Shown here: in pieces, positions 28,721-40,800 of the stretch
Numbering within the stretch: position 1 is the first letter of the stretch
Layout: each line of letters starts with the position of its first letter
NCBI RefSeq assembly: GCF_001649575.2
Contig: NC_051431.1
Coordinates: forward strand, 5,093,551-5,157,550
Source: Kryptolebias marmoratus
Lineage: Eukaryota > Chordata > Actinopteri > Cyprinodontiformes > Rivulidae
Direction: 5' to 3'
DNA: 64,000 nucleotides
Translations under genes and position numbers: made by a program
The notes under the pieces: model-generated
What the model was told of the DNA's origin: nothing
Databases searched by the model: none
The model's input: the letters and a program-made list of their open reading frames with translations, nothing else

Positions 28721-29690
28721 AATTCCTTTCTCGCTTCCAGGCTGGACTATTGTTTGTCTTTTTTTTCTGGATGTCACAAAAACTTTCTAAACAACTCCTT
28801 CCAGAGTTTTGATCAGAGTCCAGTTTAGCTTCTGTGCATTGGCTCCCTGTCAAATCCAGAATCACTTACTTGCTTGATTTTTTGTCTTTTTACTTTACTT
28901 TTGGCCCTTTAGTTATCACTCTACTGCTTTTAGCAAACCTTTTTCTACTTTCTCCTTTTAGCATTTATTTAGCCTTTTGTTTCTTTTAGCTCTTACCTAG
29001 TCTTGTTATTATTTTTAGCTTTTAGGTAGTATTTTGCTTCTTTCAGCTATTGCTTTGCTCCTTTTAGTTATTTGCTAATGTTTAGTTTTTTTGTTTGTTT
29101 GTTTTTTTTGCTACTGTTCTGCTTCTTTTAACCTTAACAATTCAGTTTCAGCCTCTTCAGCTCACTCTGCAATTTCACAGAAAACAGCATTTCTCTTGTT
29201 GTTTCATATTTGCATAACAGAAAGTTTGCCTTCAGACTGCAGGTTTACTTATGGTTCCTAGAGTTTCTAAAATGGGAAGCAGAGCTTTCAGTTCTCAGGG
29301 TCTTCTTTTATGAAACCAACTTCCAGGTTCTGTCTGTGAGGCTGGAAACCTGTTTACTTTTAAGACTGGGCTTAGGACTTTCCTCTTTGACAAATCCTAC
29401 GGTTGGGGTTGGATTTCTTTCTGTAAAATACGAGTCGTTTCGTTCTACTGTTGCCAACGTGAGATTGCAATAAAGTGAAGATGCGACGCAATCTGCTGGT
29501 TTCCTTCGATAACTTACTGATTGGCATTTCATAATGTACTGTAGGTGAATGTACTGACTGTAATTGGATTTGAATCTGGATCTGAACTGGGCTCATGATC
29601 TGGACTTGTCTTTGTATTATACAGTACCCTGAGATGACTTTCGTTGTAAACTGGTGCTTTATAAATAAACCGAGTTGAATCAAAATTGAC
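28715..29690 (+). mobile_element. L2-like LINE 3' remnant
   Basis: Near 28725-28800 one frame reads FLASRLDYCLSFFSGCHKN, the end of a reverse transcriptase ORF. Near 29340-29400 another gives KTFLFDK-type sequence (GLRTFLFDKSYG after a frame change). The tail has TACTGTAGGTGAATGTACTG, ACCCTGAGATGAC and ends TTATAAATAAACCGAGTTG, shared with 51865-52235 and 62590-63320. A TTTTAGCTA-rich repeat (28880-29215) interrupts the coding part. Confidence 0.75.
28880..29215 (+). repeat. TTTTAGCTA-rich dispersed repeat inserted in a LINE remnant
   Basis: Repeated TTTTAGC(T/A) units with spacer words GCTACTGTTCTGCTTC, ending CTCACTCTGCAATTTCACAG. Flanked on both sides by LINE-derived sequence. Confidence 0.6.
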
Positions 29691-31184
29691 ATCTTCCTGA
29701 GCATTTTCTCTAAGGCTTCATGGATGGAGATCAAAGAGCCACATACCCTCTGGCCATGTCTCAGTTTTAAAACTATCCCCATGACCCATCAGGATGCATA
29801 ACTCGCCATATTTCCCTGCTGTTCCTTCAGTGCAAGATGATTATGGATTTCTTGTGAAGTTGCAAAAGAGTCTGTAGGGGAAACAAAGCTGTTACGCTCC
29901 ATCCTCTGAGGTTCCTGCTGGGGCTGAGTGCCGGTGATCCTCTTATCCCAGCCTGGATCTTTATAGATAGCACAAATCTACATTAGGATTTGAGCTTATC
30001 AATAAAGGATACCAGAATTCAACACAGAAGTCCCACCGGTAATGACTGCAGACAGACGGAGATGCAGGAATCTGCCTTATTCAACCAGAGTCAGTTTTGG
30101 CTGCAGAGGTTGTTGAGATCAATTGGATTTTCTGATTGCCCTAATAACTCCCTCCTTTGCTTTGACTATTATGACTACATGTATCAAAACTCCCCGAGAC
30201 ATAATTGGTAGGAGAAGCGCTTCAGACCGCTTCATCTGACACTTGTAGATTTATGGCTGACTGCTGCTCACCCTGTGGGCCAATTGTGGGCTGTCTTGAT
30301 GAATGGGAATAGGTGATCTTAGGTGATTCTGAAGCAATGCAGTCCCAGAAGGACCCCAAGAAGGAAGCACTTTAAAAGAAATACTACAGCAGATGCTGCT
30401 GCATTTAGCCTTACTGTAAGCACTCATATTTTCACTTCTTCAGGCTTATTCACATTTCATGCAATAAAATTAAATAATTTAATGCAGAATTTAGGCACTT
30501 CTATTTATTAACTTAGTTTCTTACCTCCAAATCGTCCAACTTTGAATCCCAAATTTTTGTGCTGCAACCAGTGTGAAGTTCAGTACTGAGTAGTAAGGAG
30601 TAAGGATTCTCCACACACACACACTGACCTACTTCTTCCCTTTCCTGATAGCAAAGTACTCAGCCAAGACGTCAGGAGTTTTACTGTTGTATCAATAACA
30701 GTAAAAGCAAAGATTTAGGTCAGTGTGACCACAGGGACCAGTGATCCTTCGCTTTCAAATCACTGCCATCCTGATATTTGAGGAATACAGCTATGCTGAC
30801 ACATGAATTTGTTTGCTCTCTTGCTTCATGTTATACGATGAGACTGATATTGATTATATATCTTTATTGCTACAGTGAAGAAATACTTTCAGCATCCGCT
30901 TCGCTTTGCTTACATCAAGGAGAAGAAGCTCAACATGAACTTCAGTAGCTCCAGTTTGTTCCTGTTGTGTTCATAAATTACATGTCACCGAGCGCAGCAT
31001 CCTTTCTCCCTTAAATAAACAGCTATTAATATAATACTAATAAAAAAAATCAAAGCGTTTTTCAAAGATGAAACAAATGTTTTGCATATAAAGAACATTT
31101 TTGACCCATATTCACAAGTTACCACACGGTTTGTTAATCAAGTCAGGCATTATTTATGCATGTGCTCAATTTGCACTTTATAAA

Positions 31185-31275
31185 ACAAATGTAAAACTAG
31201 AGAAATTACATTTTCTGCAAAAATGCAGTGTGAACGCTGAGTGCTGAATGACTTTGGTGGAATTTAAACACCAAA
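31185..31275. repeat. Fragment of the TTTTAGCTA-family core
   Basis: TTTTCTGCAAAAATGCAGTG followed by GAACGCTGAGTGCTGAATGAC, closely matching 655-715. Confidence 0.7.
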
Positions 31276-32109
31276 ACATTATCTTAATTGTTGCTCATAT
31301 TAGGAGAAAAAAGTGCAATACATTTCATGTTGTAAGACCAGTGTCACCAGTAATAAGTAAATATGCAAATTAATTACTGAAAAGGGTTCTTACTGTTGGA
31401 TTCTGAATTTAATTTTGTAATTTGGTCCCAGGAGTGCAGAAAACTGACCTATGCGCACATTTATTGAAACTTGACCAAGAGTTCTGGCATGATGGCATTT
31501 AAAAATTCTCTGGTTAAAACAGATATTATTTAGGAGTATTCTTCAGGTTTACTGCGTACTGCTTGGAGAATATTAATATAAAAGAAAGTGTAGCCGTTGG
31601 ATAACATACAACTAAACAATTCTTTCTGTTTTTATTTGCATTCACAACATCTGTCACTGCGAGAATTCAGCAGTTTGCACAGTTCCTGACCAGCGTGGTC
31701 TCATGGGTCACACTCTGAAAACGTCCCCTTTTGTGCGTGCCACACCTTGGTTTGGAAAAACGACAACCCCTTTATGGAATTTACATTCATGAGAGCAAAT
31801 AGGAATTGCAAGACAAAGCGTTACAGCACCGAGCACAGACTTCAGGGTCGCATGTGAAATCTTTTCATGGACTCTGCTGCATGACATGCATATTTCATGA
31901 CAGTTATACCTACAGGGGGTGCAGTCAATAACATGAACACCTGTAAAATTCAGGGATTCAGAAAGGTGGTTATTGCTCTCAAGTGAGCTCAGAGGGTCTC
32001 GCTTGTGTTGTTGCTTTATCTTTGCCACATATTTGAAGCATTGTCTACACTGCAGAAACCATTCTGGAGGGTTGTGTTCATTTTTTTTTTTTTATTGGAG
32101 GAGACAAAC

Positions 32110-32408
32110 ACATGCAATGTCCGCTGCAGATGGAAAAAGGGCAATGATGTCTTTGACTGTGTCCGTGTGAGCAGTTCTCTGGACTGTTAGCAAAATATCT
32201 CATGAACCACTGAATGGATTTTAATGAAAGTCTCAGAAAGTAGTCATTGGCTGTACACCTACAACTGATCAACTTTTGAAGTCAATCCCATTCAAGATGG
32301 CCACCGCAGCTAATGATTTTAGCCTATACAAAAATGGCTACGCTTCACTGAATTTTATAGACATTAAGCTAAAATCTGGTGTGGTTGTAGCTGACTGTCA
32401 TCTACAAC
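32110..32408 (+). repeat. ATATCTCATGAACC-family repeat split by a hAT-like insertion
   Basis: GTTAGCAAAATATCTCATGAA at 32188, AGATGGCCACCGCAGCTAAT, and GTGGTTGTAGCTGACTGTCA, stopping at the CAGGGGTGG terminus at 32409. Sequence resembling its continuation (TTCACAAC) appears after 33280. Confidence 0.75.
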
Positions 32409-32432
32409 CAGGGGTGGAAATTAATTTTTTTT

Positions 32433-32474
32433 ACAACTAGTTAATTACAACTAGTTAATTACAACTAGTTAATT
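32433..32474. repeat. Three perfect copies of a 14-bp unit
   Basis: ACAACTAGTTAATT repeated three times without error, next to the left terminus of the hAT-like element. Confidence 0.95.
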
Positions 32475-32641
32475 TAACAACATGTCTTTAACTGTGTTTA
32501 TTCCTCACATCGTGGACAACAAGTCCTCTGAATTTGGAGACATTTGTTCTTTTTTTGCAAAAGTTACAAGGGGGGAACCAAATATTTCAGCCGTCTGAAA
32601 TAATCGGTTCCCCCTCTAAAACATGGGACAAAAATAATTTT

Positions 32642-33138
32642 NNNNNNNNNNNNNNNNNNNNNNNNNNNNNNNNNNNNNNNNNNNNNNNNNNNNNNNNNNN
32701 NNNNNNNNNNNNNNNNNNNNNNNNNNNNNNNNNNNNNNNNNNNNNNNNNNNNNNNNNNNNNNNNNNNNNNNNNNNNNNNNNNNNNNNNNNNNNNNNNNNN
32801 NNNNNNNNNNNNNNNNNNNNNNNNNNNNNNNNNNNNNNNNNNNNNNNNNNNNNNNNNNNNNNNNNNNNNNNNNNNNNNNNNNNNNNNNNNNNNNNNNNNN
32901 NNNNNNNNNNNNNNNNNNNNNNNNNNNNNNNNNNNNNNNNNNNNNNNNNNNNNNNNNNNNNNNNNNNNNNNNNNNNNNNNNNNNNNNNNNNNNNNNNNNN
33001 NNNNNNNNNNNNNNNNNNNNNNNNNNNNNNNNNNNNNNNNNNNNNNNNNNNNNNNNNNNNNNNNNNNNNNNNNNNNNNNNNNNNNNNNNNNNNNNNNNNN
33101 NNNNNNNNNNNNNNNNNNNNNNNNNNNNNNNNNNNNNN
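32642..33138. other. Assembly gap (N)
   Basis: 497 undetermined bases. Open frames that cross it have no meaning. Confidence 1.
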
Positions 33139-34109
33139 CTATATGTCAAGAGGACAAATAACACCTTTTCTGTTCAAATTGACAACCTGCCACAGTGGCG
33201 TGTGTGTTGATCAAATTCACCCGCCACTTCAAATATTTACCCGCATTTGGCCGGTGGTGGGTGCTAATTTCCACCCCTGGTTTCACAACTTACCTTTTGA
33301 TTTAATTGATAGCAGAGACATGTGATGCAGCTTCGAAACAAGCAACTAAACCAATTACTGACCAGGAAACTGGATGTGAGCCAACATCTAAAATAATAGA
33401 TACACCAGGATAAACAGAATAGAACGAAAGATAAAAACAATGGAAAGAAAAGAAATCTACTTTGAAAACCTGGAAAACACCAAAGAAATCAATAAAAAGA
33501 AAAGAGCGAAGAAAACAATAAAAACAATATAAAAAGCCTCTGCAGAATTGAATCAGCACCTTTGTGAAACAGCTACAATAAAAGCTACATTGTGATCTTC
33601 CCAAACTGCTATTCATGCTACGGTTGCTCTAAGCCTACATGAATGCCTGTCTATAAAGACTCCTAATCTGGCATAAGCAGAACAAAGTGCAGAGGCCTGA
33701 GAAATGGAAATTAAAATATTACAGTCTGATGAGTTGTCTTTCATCCCCCTTGCATCATGTTGTGGGAATCACTTGAGCTGATTTCTTCTGTGTAGTCATG
33801 CGACAGCAGTTCACAGCTCCCCTTGTCACCAAATGGAAAATGAAAGTTTTATATTCTGCAGTGCAGAGTGCAAAGTAGATTGCTTCCTTTGTCATCCGAA
33901 AGATTTCAAGGCTTTCCTGTAGTCTGGTGCAATATACTACCACACACACAAACAAACACATGATCTATCAATGATGGCAGAATCGGTTTAAAGCCTGACT
34001 CTTCTCCTGTTATATTTACACCATAAACATATTATTATTATTTATTCTTTACATTTCTATGTGGAACTGAAAGGAATCAAAGTCTAAATTGCACATAAAA
34101 GATAACATA

Positions 34110-34500
34110 ATTAAAGGCCTAGCATTCCTTGCCTGACACCATGACACTGAGAGGATCTTATAATGAGAAACAATAAAGCTGTAGCTTTTGTTCATACACT
34201 GAAACTAACTTTATGTCCAATGTCATAGGATTTTACAATACCTCACATGATTGAAGTGTGTTGAGTGACTGTCAGCTGTTACCGCATCAAATTATAGCTT
34301 AACGTTAGTAAAATTCACTAAGATGTAGCCATTTTCTTTAGCTGTGGCAGACATCTTGACTTGTGTAGACTCCAAAAGTTAATCAGTTGTAGATGTACAT
34401 CCAATAATTACTTTCTGAAAATTTGATCAAAATCAGTTCAGGGATTCATGATATTTCGCTAACACTAGATATGCACATAATCAAATACATTGGTGTGATA
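34110..34500 (-). repeat. ATATCTCATGAACC-family repeat, reversed copy
   Basis: Begins AAAGGCCTAGCATTCCTTGC and includes GTGACTGTCAGCTGTTACCG and GATTCATGATATTTCGCTAA. Confidence 0.8.
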
Positions 34501-36251
34501 ATTAGGATTTCTGCATAGATAACCTAAACTATGAAAGGAGAAAGAGAAACTAAAAGTGTATATTTATTTCTGCTTTAACTGCACTCTGAGAACATTGACT
34601 TATTCCAATGTTAACAGTCATGTGAATAAAATCTTATTTATCAACAAATAAATTAAGGACCTTGCTTACTTAAAAATGGTGTCAAAATGAAACTAAACCT
34701 GAGAAATACACACAAAGATGTCATGGTGAAATCATTTCTCTTGAGATAATTATCCATTTTAGACATTTACTTCTTAGAAAAATAAGAACTATGTCTTCTC
34801 TTTTGACAGAAAGCAGTTTTGACACACTTGTGGATGCAAGCGGCAAACGGGTGGAAAGTCAAGATACAATCTAAAATTAAAATGATCTCAGTGACTGTAA
34901 CAATTAAAATTAAGCTATTTCCACAAGTGTTTGTTGTCTAAAGTCCCTACACTCTGTTAAAAATGCAACAAGGACGGATCAGTAGTCAGACAGCGCATTC
35001 AGTTCATCCACATTCCGTTGGTTTGACAGACTCTGATTTATTATCATTAGTAGTAATGAAAGAAATCTGCTAAAACAGTTACAGTGTATCAGACATCAAT
35101 ATCATTTCGGAGAACAAATGCAGACAATTCATCGTGGCTGTGGTAAAAATGAAAATGACACAGGGTCAGATAAAGGGTGATTAAATGCTCTGATTCAGGT
35201 GCACAACCTTGTTGCTTATAATGAATGCAGAGAGATCCTCTCTGTGCGATTCGTGAGGTGGAGAAAGGCCTTTTTGAATACTTAAAGAGAAGAAATGACA
35301 TGTTCATGATACTTTTGACTAAACACAGAAGAATGGTCTTGAATATAAATGTGCTTTTCTCAGCTGCAGGGGAGGAAGATCAAAACCTGCCATATGCTAC
35401 ATAACATGCCTTAAGTGACAGAGACTGAATTAATTCAGTACGTGTGGATCACAATATCCGTGGCGAAAAGAAATCAAGAAATTTGCTTTTATTTAGAAAA
35501 AAAAAAAGAAGGAAAAACTATATATCTGCACTTCTTTTCCTTCCATCTGCGCTGCTTTGATAAAGCATGCAGAGGATCCTTAAAACTGTCCAAAAGACAA
35601 ATATTCCTACAACAACAAGGGAACATAAAGGCTGGCAAGAGATCAGTAACCACAGTTATTTTCAAACTATAATCTGTTTTGAAAATAGCTGTGAGTTCAG
35701 CCGTCACCTAACATCAGTGATGCATCTCGGTTCGTTTTAGTTAATCAATAACCTTTTCCACACAACAGCCTTGCTTTGCTCTCTGAGATGTTCGATAATC
35801 AAGTGTGTTGGTTGAGACAAGAGTCACAAAAGTCAGAACTAATTGAAAGAGGCACATGTCGCTCTCTGCATGAGTTTCGTCTGTTTCTGTGTTTTCCGGG
35901 GAACAATCCCAGGGGAATGCGACAGTACCTAATGAGCACAGTGCACATAAATCATAGCATCTTAAAGTAGTCAAGTGTGCGAGTCATACCTGTTATACTG
36001 TCTTCTCTCACATGAAAGGGTGCGCTCATCGCCAGCATCGGTGTGTGGTAGCAGAATTTAGTTTGAAGAGTTTTTTAGTCAAATTTATGAGAGAAACCTT
36101 TTAATGTAACGGGAGGAGAAAACTTTATGCAAAGTGGGGAAAAATGTGGTAATTAAACCAAAAATGTTGATTGTTATATTGAACTAAGCTAGTTATTTCT
36201 GCAAATTACTGGCCTAATAACGGAGCCATAAATATCAGCTATATAGAGAGG

Positions 36252-37091
36252 CAGATTAAATTTGTTGGTACCCGTTCAACTCATTTGGACGGTTCTTTAT
36301 TGCTTGTGAAGAGTGATTCAGTTAAAAGCAGTTGTCTGTACATCTGAATGTTTTTAATATGTGATAGAACAAACAAAAGAAATTATGAAAATAAATGATT
36401 TGTTTATTTTATAAAAATATACTAAAATAGCATGGCTCAATGAGTTGATACCCTTACAGAAATTATGAATTCTTGAATTAGTCATGTTTCTTTTTTTTCC
36501 AGCTGCTCCCTTCTGCAGGGGTTGCCACAGTGAGCAAACCCTTTTGTAATTGTTTTTTGGCAGGTGCACTGCCTGACGCAACCTGGGGTCGAACCTGCAG
36601 CCTCAGGATTATACTGACCACTAAGCTACCGCAGCCCCTTTGCATTATAGTCATGTATAGACCTTAAACATGATCAGAGCTGCCTTCAAGCTTTTCATCA
36701 GGCATTCAAAAAGGAACAAACATGCCACTAGGTAGTTTGGTATGGTATGCTGTGTACCACAATGAACATGGAGCAGAGAATACCAAGGCAAGAGCCGTCT
36801 GAGGAGCTCAGAAAAGTAAAGGCCACAAGACCATCTCCAAGCAGCATCATGATCCTGTCACCTCAGCTGTCAATATTATTAAAATGTATAAGGTTCCTCG
36901 GACTGTAGCCCATCTCCCTGGACATGGACGCAAGAGGAAATGTGATCCCAGGTTGATCGGACTGATAATGTGAATAGTAAAAAAAAAAAAAAAGAGCTAA
37001 AGAAACACTCCTAAACCATTCAAGCCGTACTCCAACATCAAGGAATGTGTTTGATTATTGTAGAAGGATACCAACAAATGTATCTGCATCT
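36252..37091 (+). mobile_element. Decayed Tc1-like transposon interrupted by a SINE
   Basis: Ends carry AAATTTGTTGGTACCC (from about 36258) and the inverse GGATACCAACAAATGTATC (to about 37091), the same termini as the element at 13240-13996. The plus strand has a transposase helix-turn-helix remnant (about 36775-36960): TISKQHHDPVTSAVNIIKMY followed by KVPRTVAHLPGHGRKRK. Stops and deletions remove the catalytic domain. Confidence 0.8.
36488..36647 (-). mobile_element. tRNA-derived SINE with 9-bp target-site duplication
   Basis: Minus-strand sense begins GGGGCTGCGGTAGCTTAGTGG and holds an A box (TAGCTTAGTGG, 36628-36618) and a B box (GGTTCGACCCC, 36595-36585) at tRNA spacing. The body ends GCAACCCCTGCAGAAGGGAG followed by a short A-rich tail. 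TAGTCATGT flanks it on both sides (36479-36487 and 36648-36656). RNA polymerase III promoter elements look intact. Confidence 0.85.
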
Positions 37092-37289
37092 GTAATTAAA
37101 ACATTATAATGCAACAGTTTTGGAAGCTTGTAATAAATATGAGTCATTAAACCAATGTAATACATTGTGCACGTGACAAGTTTCTTTATTTACACGTCCT
37201 ACAATGCAATTTAAGATGGATCACCAGTGACTCATTGTCTAGACTTTTTGATGTTTAAGTGCTTTTAATACTGCATTTTCTTTCCACGT

Positions 37290-37800
37290 TTTATTCAAGA
37301 AGAAAACAATCCAACCAAATGACTTTTGTTATAACATGTCTAAAATTCTAAAACGATATTGTTTTCATTGATTTTTTGTTATATTTGAATAAATGAATGC
37401 TGGCTGTATTGCTTGTTTCTGCCACTGATGCTGGTCATGTTTTTTCAGATGACAAGCCAAATGCAACCAAGCCTATAAATGGCTGCTGGCGAGTGGTGGA
37501 TGGACTCGGCAGGGATTTTGATTTTTAGCATCTAGCTGCTGGTTGGGTTGGATGCTTCCCAAATGGACCCATCTGAAGTAAATGGGGTTACACAGTGTCT
37601 AAAGGTTACAGATGGTATTTGAAAGCAGACAATTTGAAGATGCTTTTTTCTCCCCTATTCATTTAGAAAAAAGGCTCGGACACAAAAAGTAGGTTTGGCT
37701 GGTGTGCGAGGTTGACACTTTAAGATGAAGGTGATTGTTAACACTCAGTTTGAGCTTGGAATCCATTCTCAATCCTGGTCTCTGTGGAGACAATCATCCT
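37290..37800 (-). other. gbe1: gbe1 3' untranslated region (approximate)
   Basis: Downstream of the gbe1 stop in transcript sense. AATAAA-type signals occur at 37295-37290 and 37190-37185. Which one is used cannot be decided from sequence. Confidence 0.4.
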
Positions 37801-37863
37801 CTAATAACAGTAATCTATCTCTTCGTTGGCCAGGACAATAGCGGTTCTGCAGGGGATGTAGAC
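37801..37863 (-). CDS. gbe1: gbe1 last coding exon
   Basis: 63 bp: 20 codons ([20 protein letters not shown]) and TAG. It is preceded by a classic acceptor, a T/C tract and TCTCAG. Too short for ordinary ORF detection; found by family expectation of the C-terminus. Confidence 0.92.
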   Translation of the reverse strand, partial: VYIPCRTAIVLANEEIDYCY

Positions 37864-40800
37864 CTGAGAAAAAAAGAGAGAAACACAGAGACAAAAAAAG
37901 TGAGACAATTGAAGATTAATGATGTTAACAAGATCACCAATTTGGAGATTACGGAATCTTTGGGTTTAACTTTTTTCTTTTCTTTTCTTTTTTTTTTTGT
38001 AGTGAAACAGGAAGGTGGCCACTTCTCACAATCAAGGTTGACATGTCTGCCAAAGAATGGTGAGGAGGAGGGGGCAACAAAGACAAAGAAGAGGGTAGGA
38101 GGTCTATTTAGAGGGATATTCACATGTGAGCAGAAAAATAACTCTTGAAAGGAGACAAACCTCACAGTCTTGATCAAAGTGATCCACCAAGGTTAGAGAG
38201 GTTTGATAAAAATGCAGCTAACTTGCTGCTTTATAGCCTCTGGGTGGCAGTGGAGTCAGCATACTGAGCTAAGGTGACATAAATATAAAAACCTGTGCAT
38301 ATATATAAACCTGTGCATATGTGATGATGTCGTAAGTTTCAATCTATTAAAAATGTGCATTTTGTTGTAGGTCCTGTAAAGATTTTCAATTGTTGAGTAA
38401 ATCTGATGAAAATTTGCATAATTAATAAATTAAACCAAAGCTTGTGCATGTAAATGAACAATCTGCTGAAAGATTGTTCTAACTGGGGGCACCCTGCCTT
38501 TCTTAATTTAAATTTGTGAACTCTCTGATCAATATAACAACCGTGTCTCTCATTATCTCTAAATATTGGCAGTGCATCCACTTTAAATATGGGTTTGTGT
38601 GAAGACACAATCTGCCAGTGGGCATAAGCTGATCTAAAAAAAGAGTTATGTGGACCAGAAAGCAAGAAAACTTGTTAGCAGGAAAAAAAAGGTAGAACAA
38701 AGCCTGTAAATGTCAGATTCCCTGTAAACATACAGTACAAAAAAATCAACTCAGTGAGGGTATAATTCTTGAGAAGTGTAGCTAATAAAGGCTTTGATCA
38801 ATTCTTTTGATATTCACAGTCTCATTTGGTGGCGAGAAGCCATCGTGTACCATTAGTCACTTCACTTGTATGCCAAAGGAAAAGCCAGGCAGACACAAAT
38901 GATGCTCTATTTCCCCAACAGAAAGCTAAAAAAGTGAGCAGAGTTGTAAACAGTTCAATCACCCCCCTGAACTCTTCCAGCCACCCCTCGGCATCAGTAG
39001 ATCTGAGCTCGCTGTGGATGTGTTCCTTTGGCAACAGTTTGTCATTGAGGGAATCAAGCAGCCCGGCGCTGAAACACTGACACAGACATTGGTGCCTAAT
39101 TAAACAGTCACAGTGGGAGAGTCTCCATGCAAAGGCACCACAGAGGGAAGAAAAGCCAGAATGAATCACTGCACCTGTTTAGACAAAAGCTACCACTGCG
39201 CCTAACCTGGAGTATGTCAACAGCTTTTATTTCCACTAAACGCAGAGTGTGCCGAGTAGTGATGAATTCTAAATCAAACTGTGAACAAAGAGCAGTAAAC
39301 AGTACAAAGTGTTGGCGCAGCAATCAGGGCAATACATTCTAATTAAGACACTGCTCCACACAGATATGCATGCATACATCCATTTACTGTATTTAACGAC
39401 AAGGACTTTGAAAATGCATCAACTTTGGTTAGAAACTTTCTCATCTGACACAGAAACGGATCTTTACCTTTACATTTAGGCCAAATGTTTGAAGATCTCC
39501 TAGTCAAGCATGTCATGCAGCATACCTGACAGATGTAAGACAGCTGCAGGTGATTGTCAGTGAGAGGGGATGTGTTTCTTGGTTTGCCTGCCTTTTCATG
39601 AGTGGAGTTCTCCTCTACTTGTTTCTTTCTTTCTTTCTCAGGGCACATTAACACAGCACAGTTCTCCAAACACTCTTGGATAAACTCTCCAAACTAAAAG
39701 CAGCTTGTTCAAACAGAACAAAAACTTGATTTCTTTCACTGAAGAAAAAGAAATCCCAAAATTAGCCATCTTATGTTTTTTATTTGTTGCTGGTGTTTGA
39801 AACGTTGCAAAAACAGTAACATTATCTTTTTTTTTTTGTTTTTGTGAATGTTCATTTTTACACATATTTAAAGTTTTAAATTCAGGGGTTCAGATTTTTA
39901 TTGCCCAGTTGCAATGTGGACTATTAACAGCTAATGAAAACTGTATTCATAGCCAATTATACAATTTATATTTGGCAGAATTAAGTTTAATCTATTTGTC
40001 TGGTCCCAGTTCCACTTGTGGCCCTTTGGGACAAAACGTTACCCTCCACTGCTATAACCCTACAACAATATGCCAGATCACAAACTGGATGAGATATCTA
40101 TATGAATGCTACATTTGCTACAAATATTGCATACGGTTCAAATGGAAATATCAAAGAAATAGCTGTAAAAAGCCAGGCTGTAACAGTATCACATTCCTGG
40201 TTAAATCATATGGGATATATAAATCATCATTTCATACATCACTTCATATTCAAATGAATTACTCAGACATAATATGAGACTTAATTCTGTTTAGTGTGGT
40301 ACTTCTTTTTTTTCAGGGTAATTTGTCTGTTGGGATTTGTTTGAATATGTCCTCAAAGCCTCTCCCGTTTTCTGATTAGGAGTCTATGTTTACTACTTCA
40401 CTCATAAAGCACATTTCTTACCAACACTCAGAGGCAATATGAGTCACTTCTAACAGTCTGACTTAGCAGCTACGGTGCAACAAAACCTTCTTACAGATTT
40501 ACTTTATCACAAGTGTGCAGCTAAATGAAATGGGAGGGAAGATACAGTAAGTAGCTTCTTTTCTTAAATTTGTGTTGGCAAAAAGTTGGCCAGCACACTT
40601 TGCCCTTTTATTGCCTTCTTTTGTCTCATGGATGTTCTTTTGTTACCTCATAACATACTCACAGGAGAGAATTTGGATTGTGTACTCTCCTCAAGAGTAG
40701 AGTCCAGCCTTTGGGCTAAAACTTAATCTGATCAATGCTCAAACACACTGATAAAGGATTCATGAGGTGCTGTGCTGGAATATCCACGCTCCCCTCAGAC

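Larger units (their letters stand above)
32409..33279. mobile_element. hAT-like DNA transposon containing an assembly gap
   Basis: Terminal inverted repeats CAGGGGTGGAAATTA (32409-32423) and TAATTTCCACCCCTG (33265-33279). Flanking 8-mers TCTACAAC and TTCACAAC are close, though the right one starts two bases further on; they may be a decayed 8-bp target duplication typical of hAT elements. Three perfect 14-bp repeats (32433-32474) and a hairpin (32571-32614) lie in the left arm. The centre is the N gap, so coding capacity cannot be judged. Confidence 0.7.
24121..37289. other. Intergenic region between slc7a1 and gbe1
   Basis: About 13 kb without a recognised protein-coding exon. Contents in order: TTTTAGCTA repeat (24180-24440), teleost dispersed repeat (25165-25560), ATATCTCATGAACC repeat (25575-26040), inverted-repeat DNA transposon (26675-27863), CpG island (28125-28720), LINE tail (28715-29680), hAT-like element with gap (32409-33279), another ATATCTCATGAACC copy (34110-34500) and Tc1 plus SINE (36252-37090). 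In 29700-32100, 33300-34100 and 34520-36250 I see nothing beyond AT-rich sequence and small repeat traces. Confidence 0.5.

Noticed and set aside
32534..33325. Frames of 263 and 182 codons on opposite strands
   Set aside because: Both consist mainly of the N gap.
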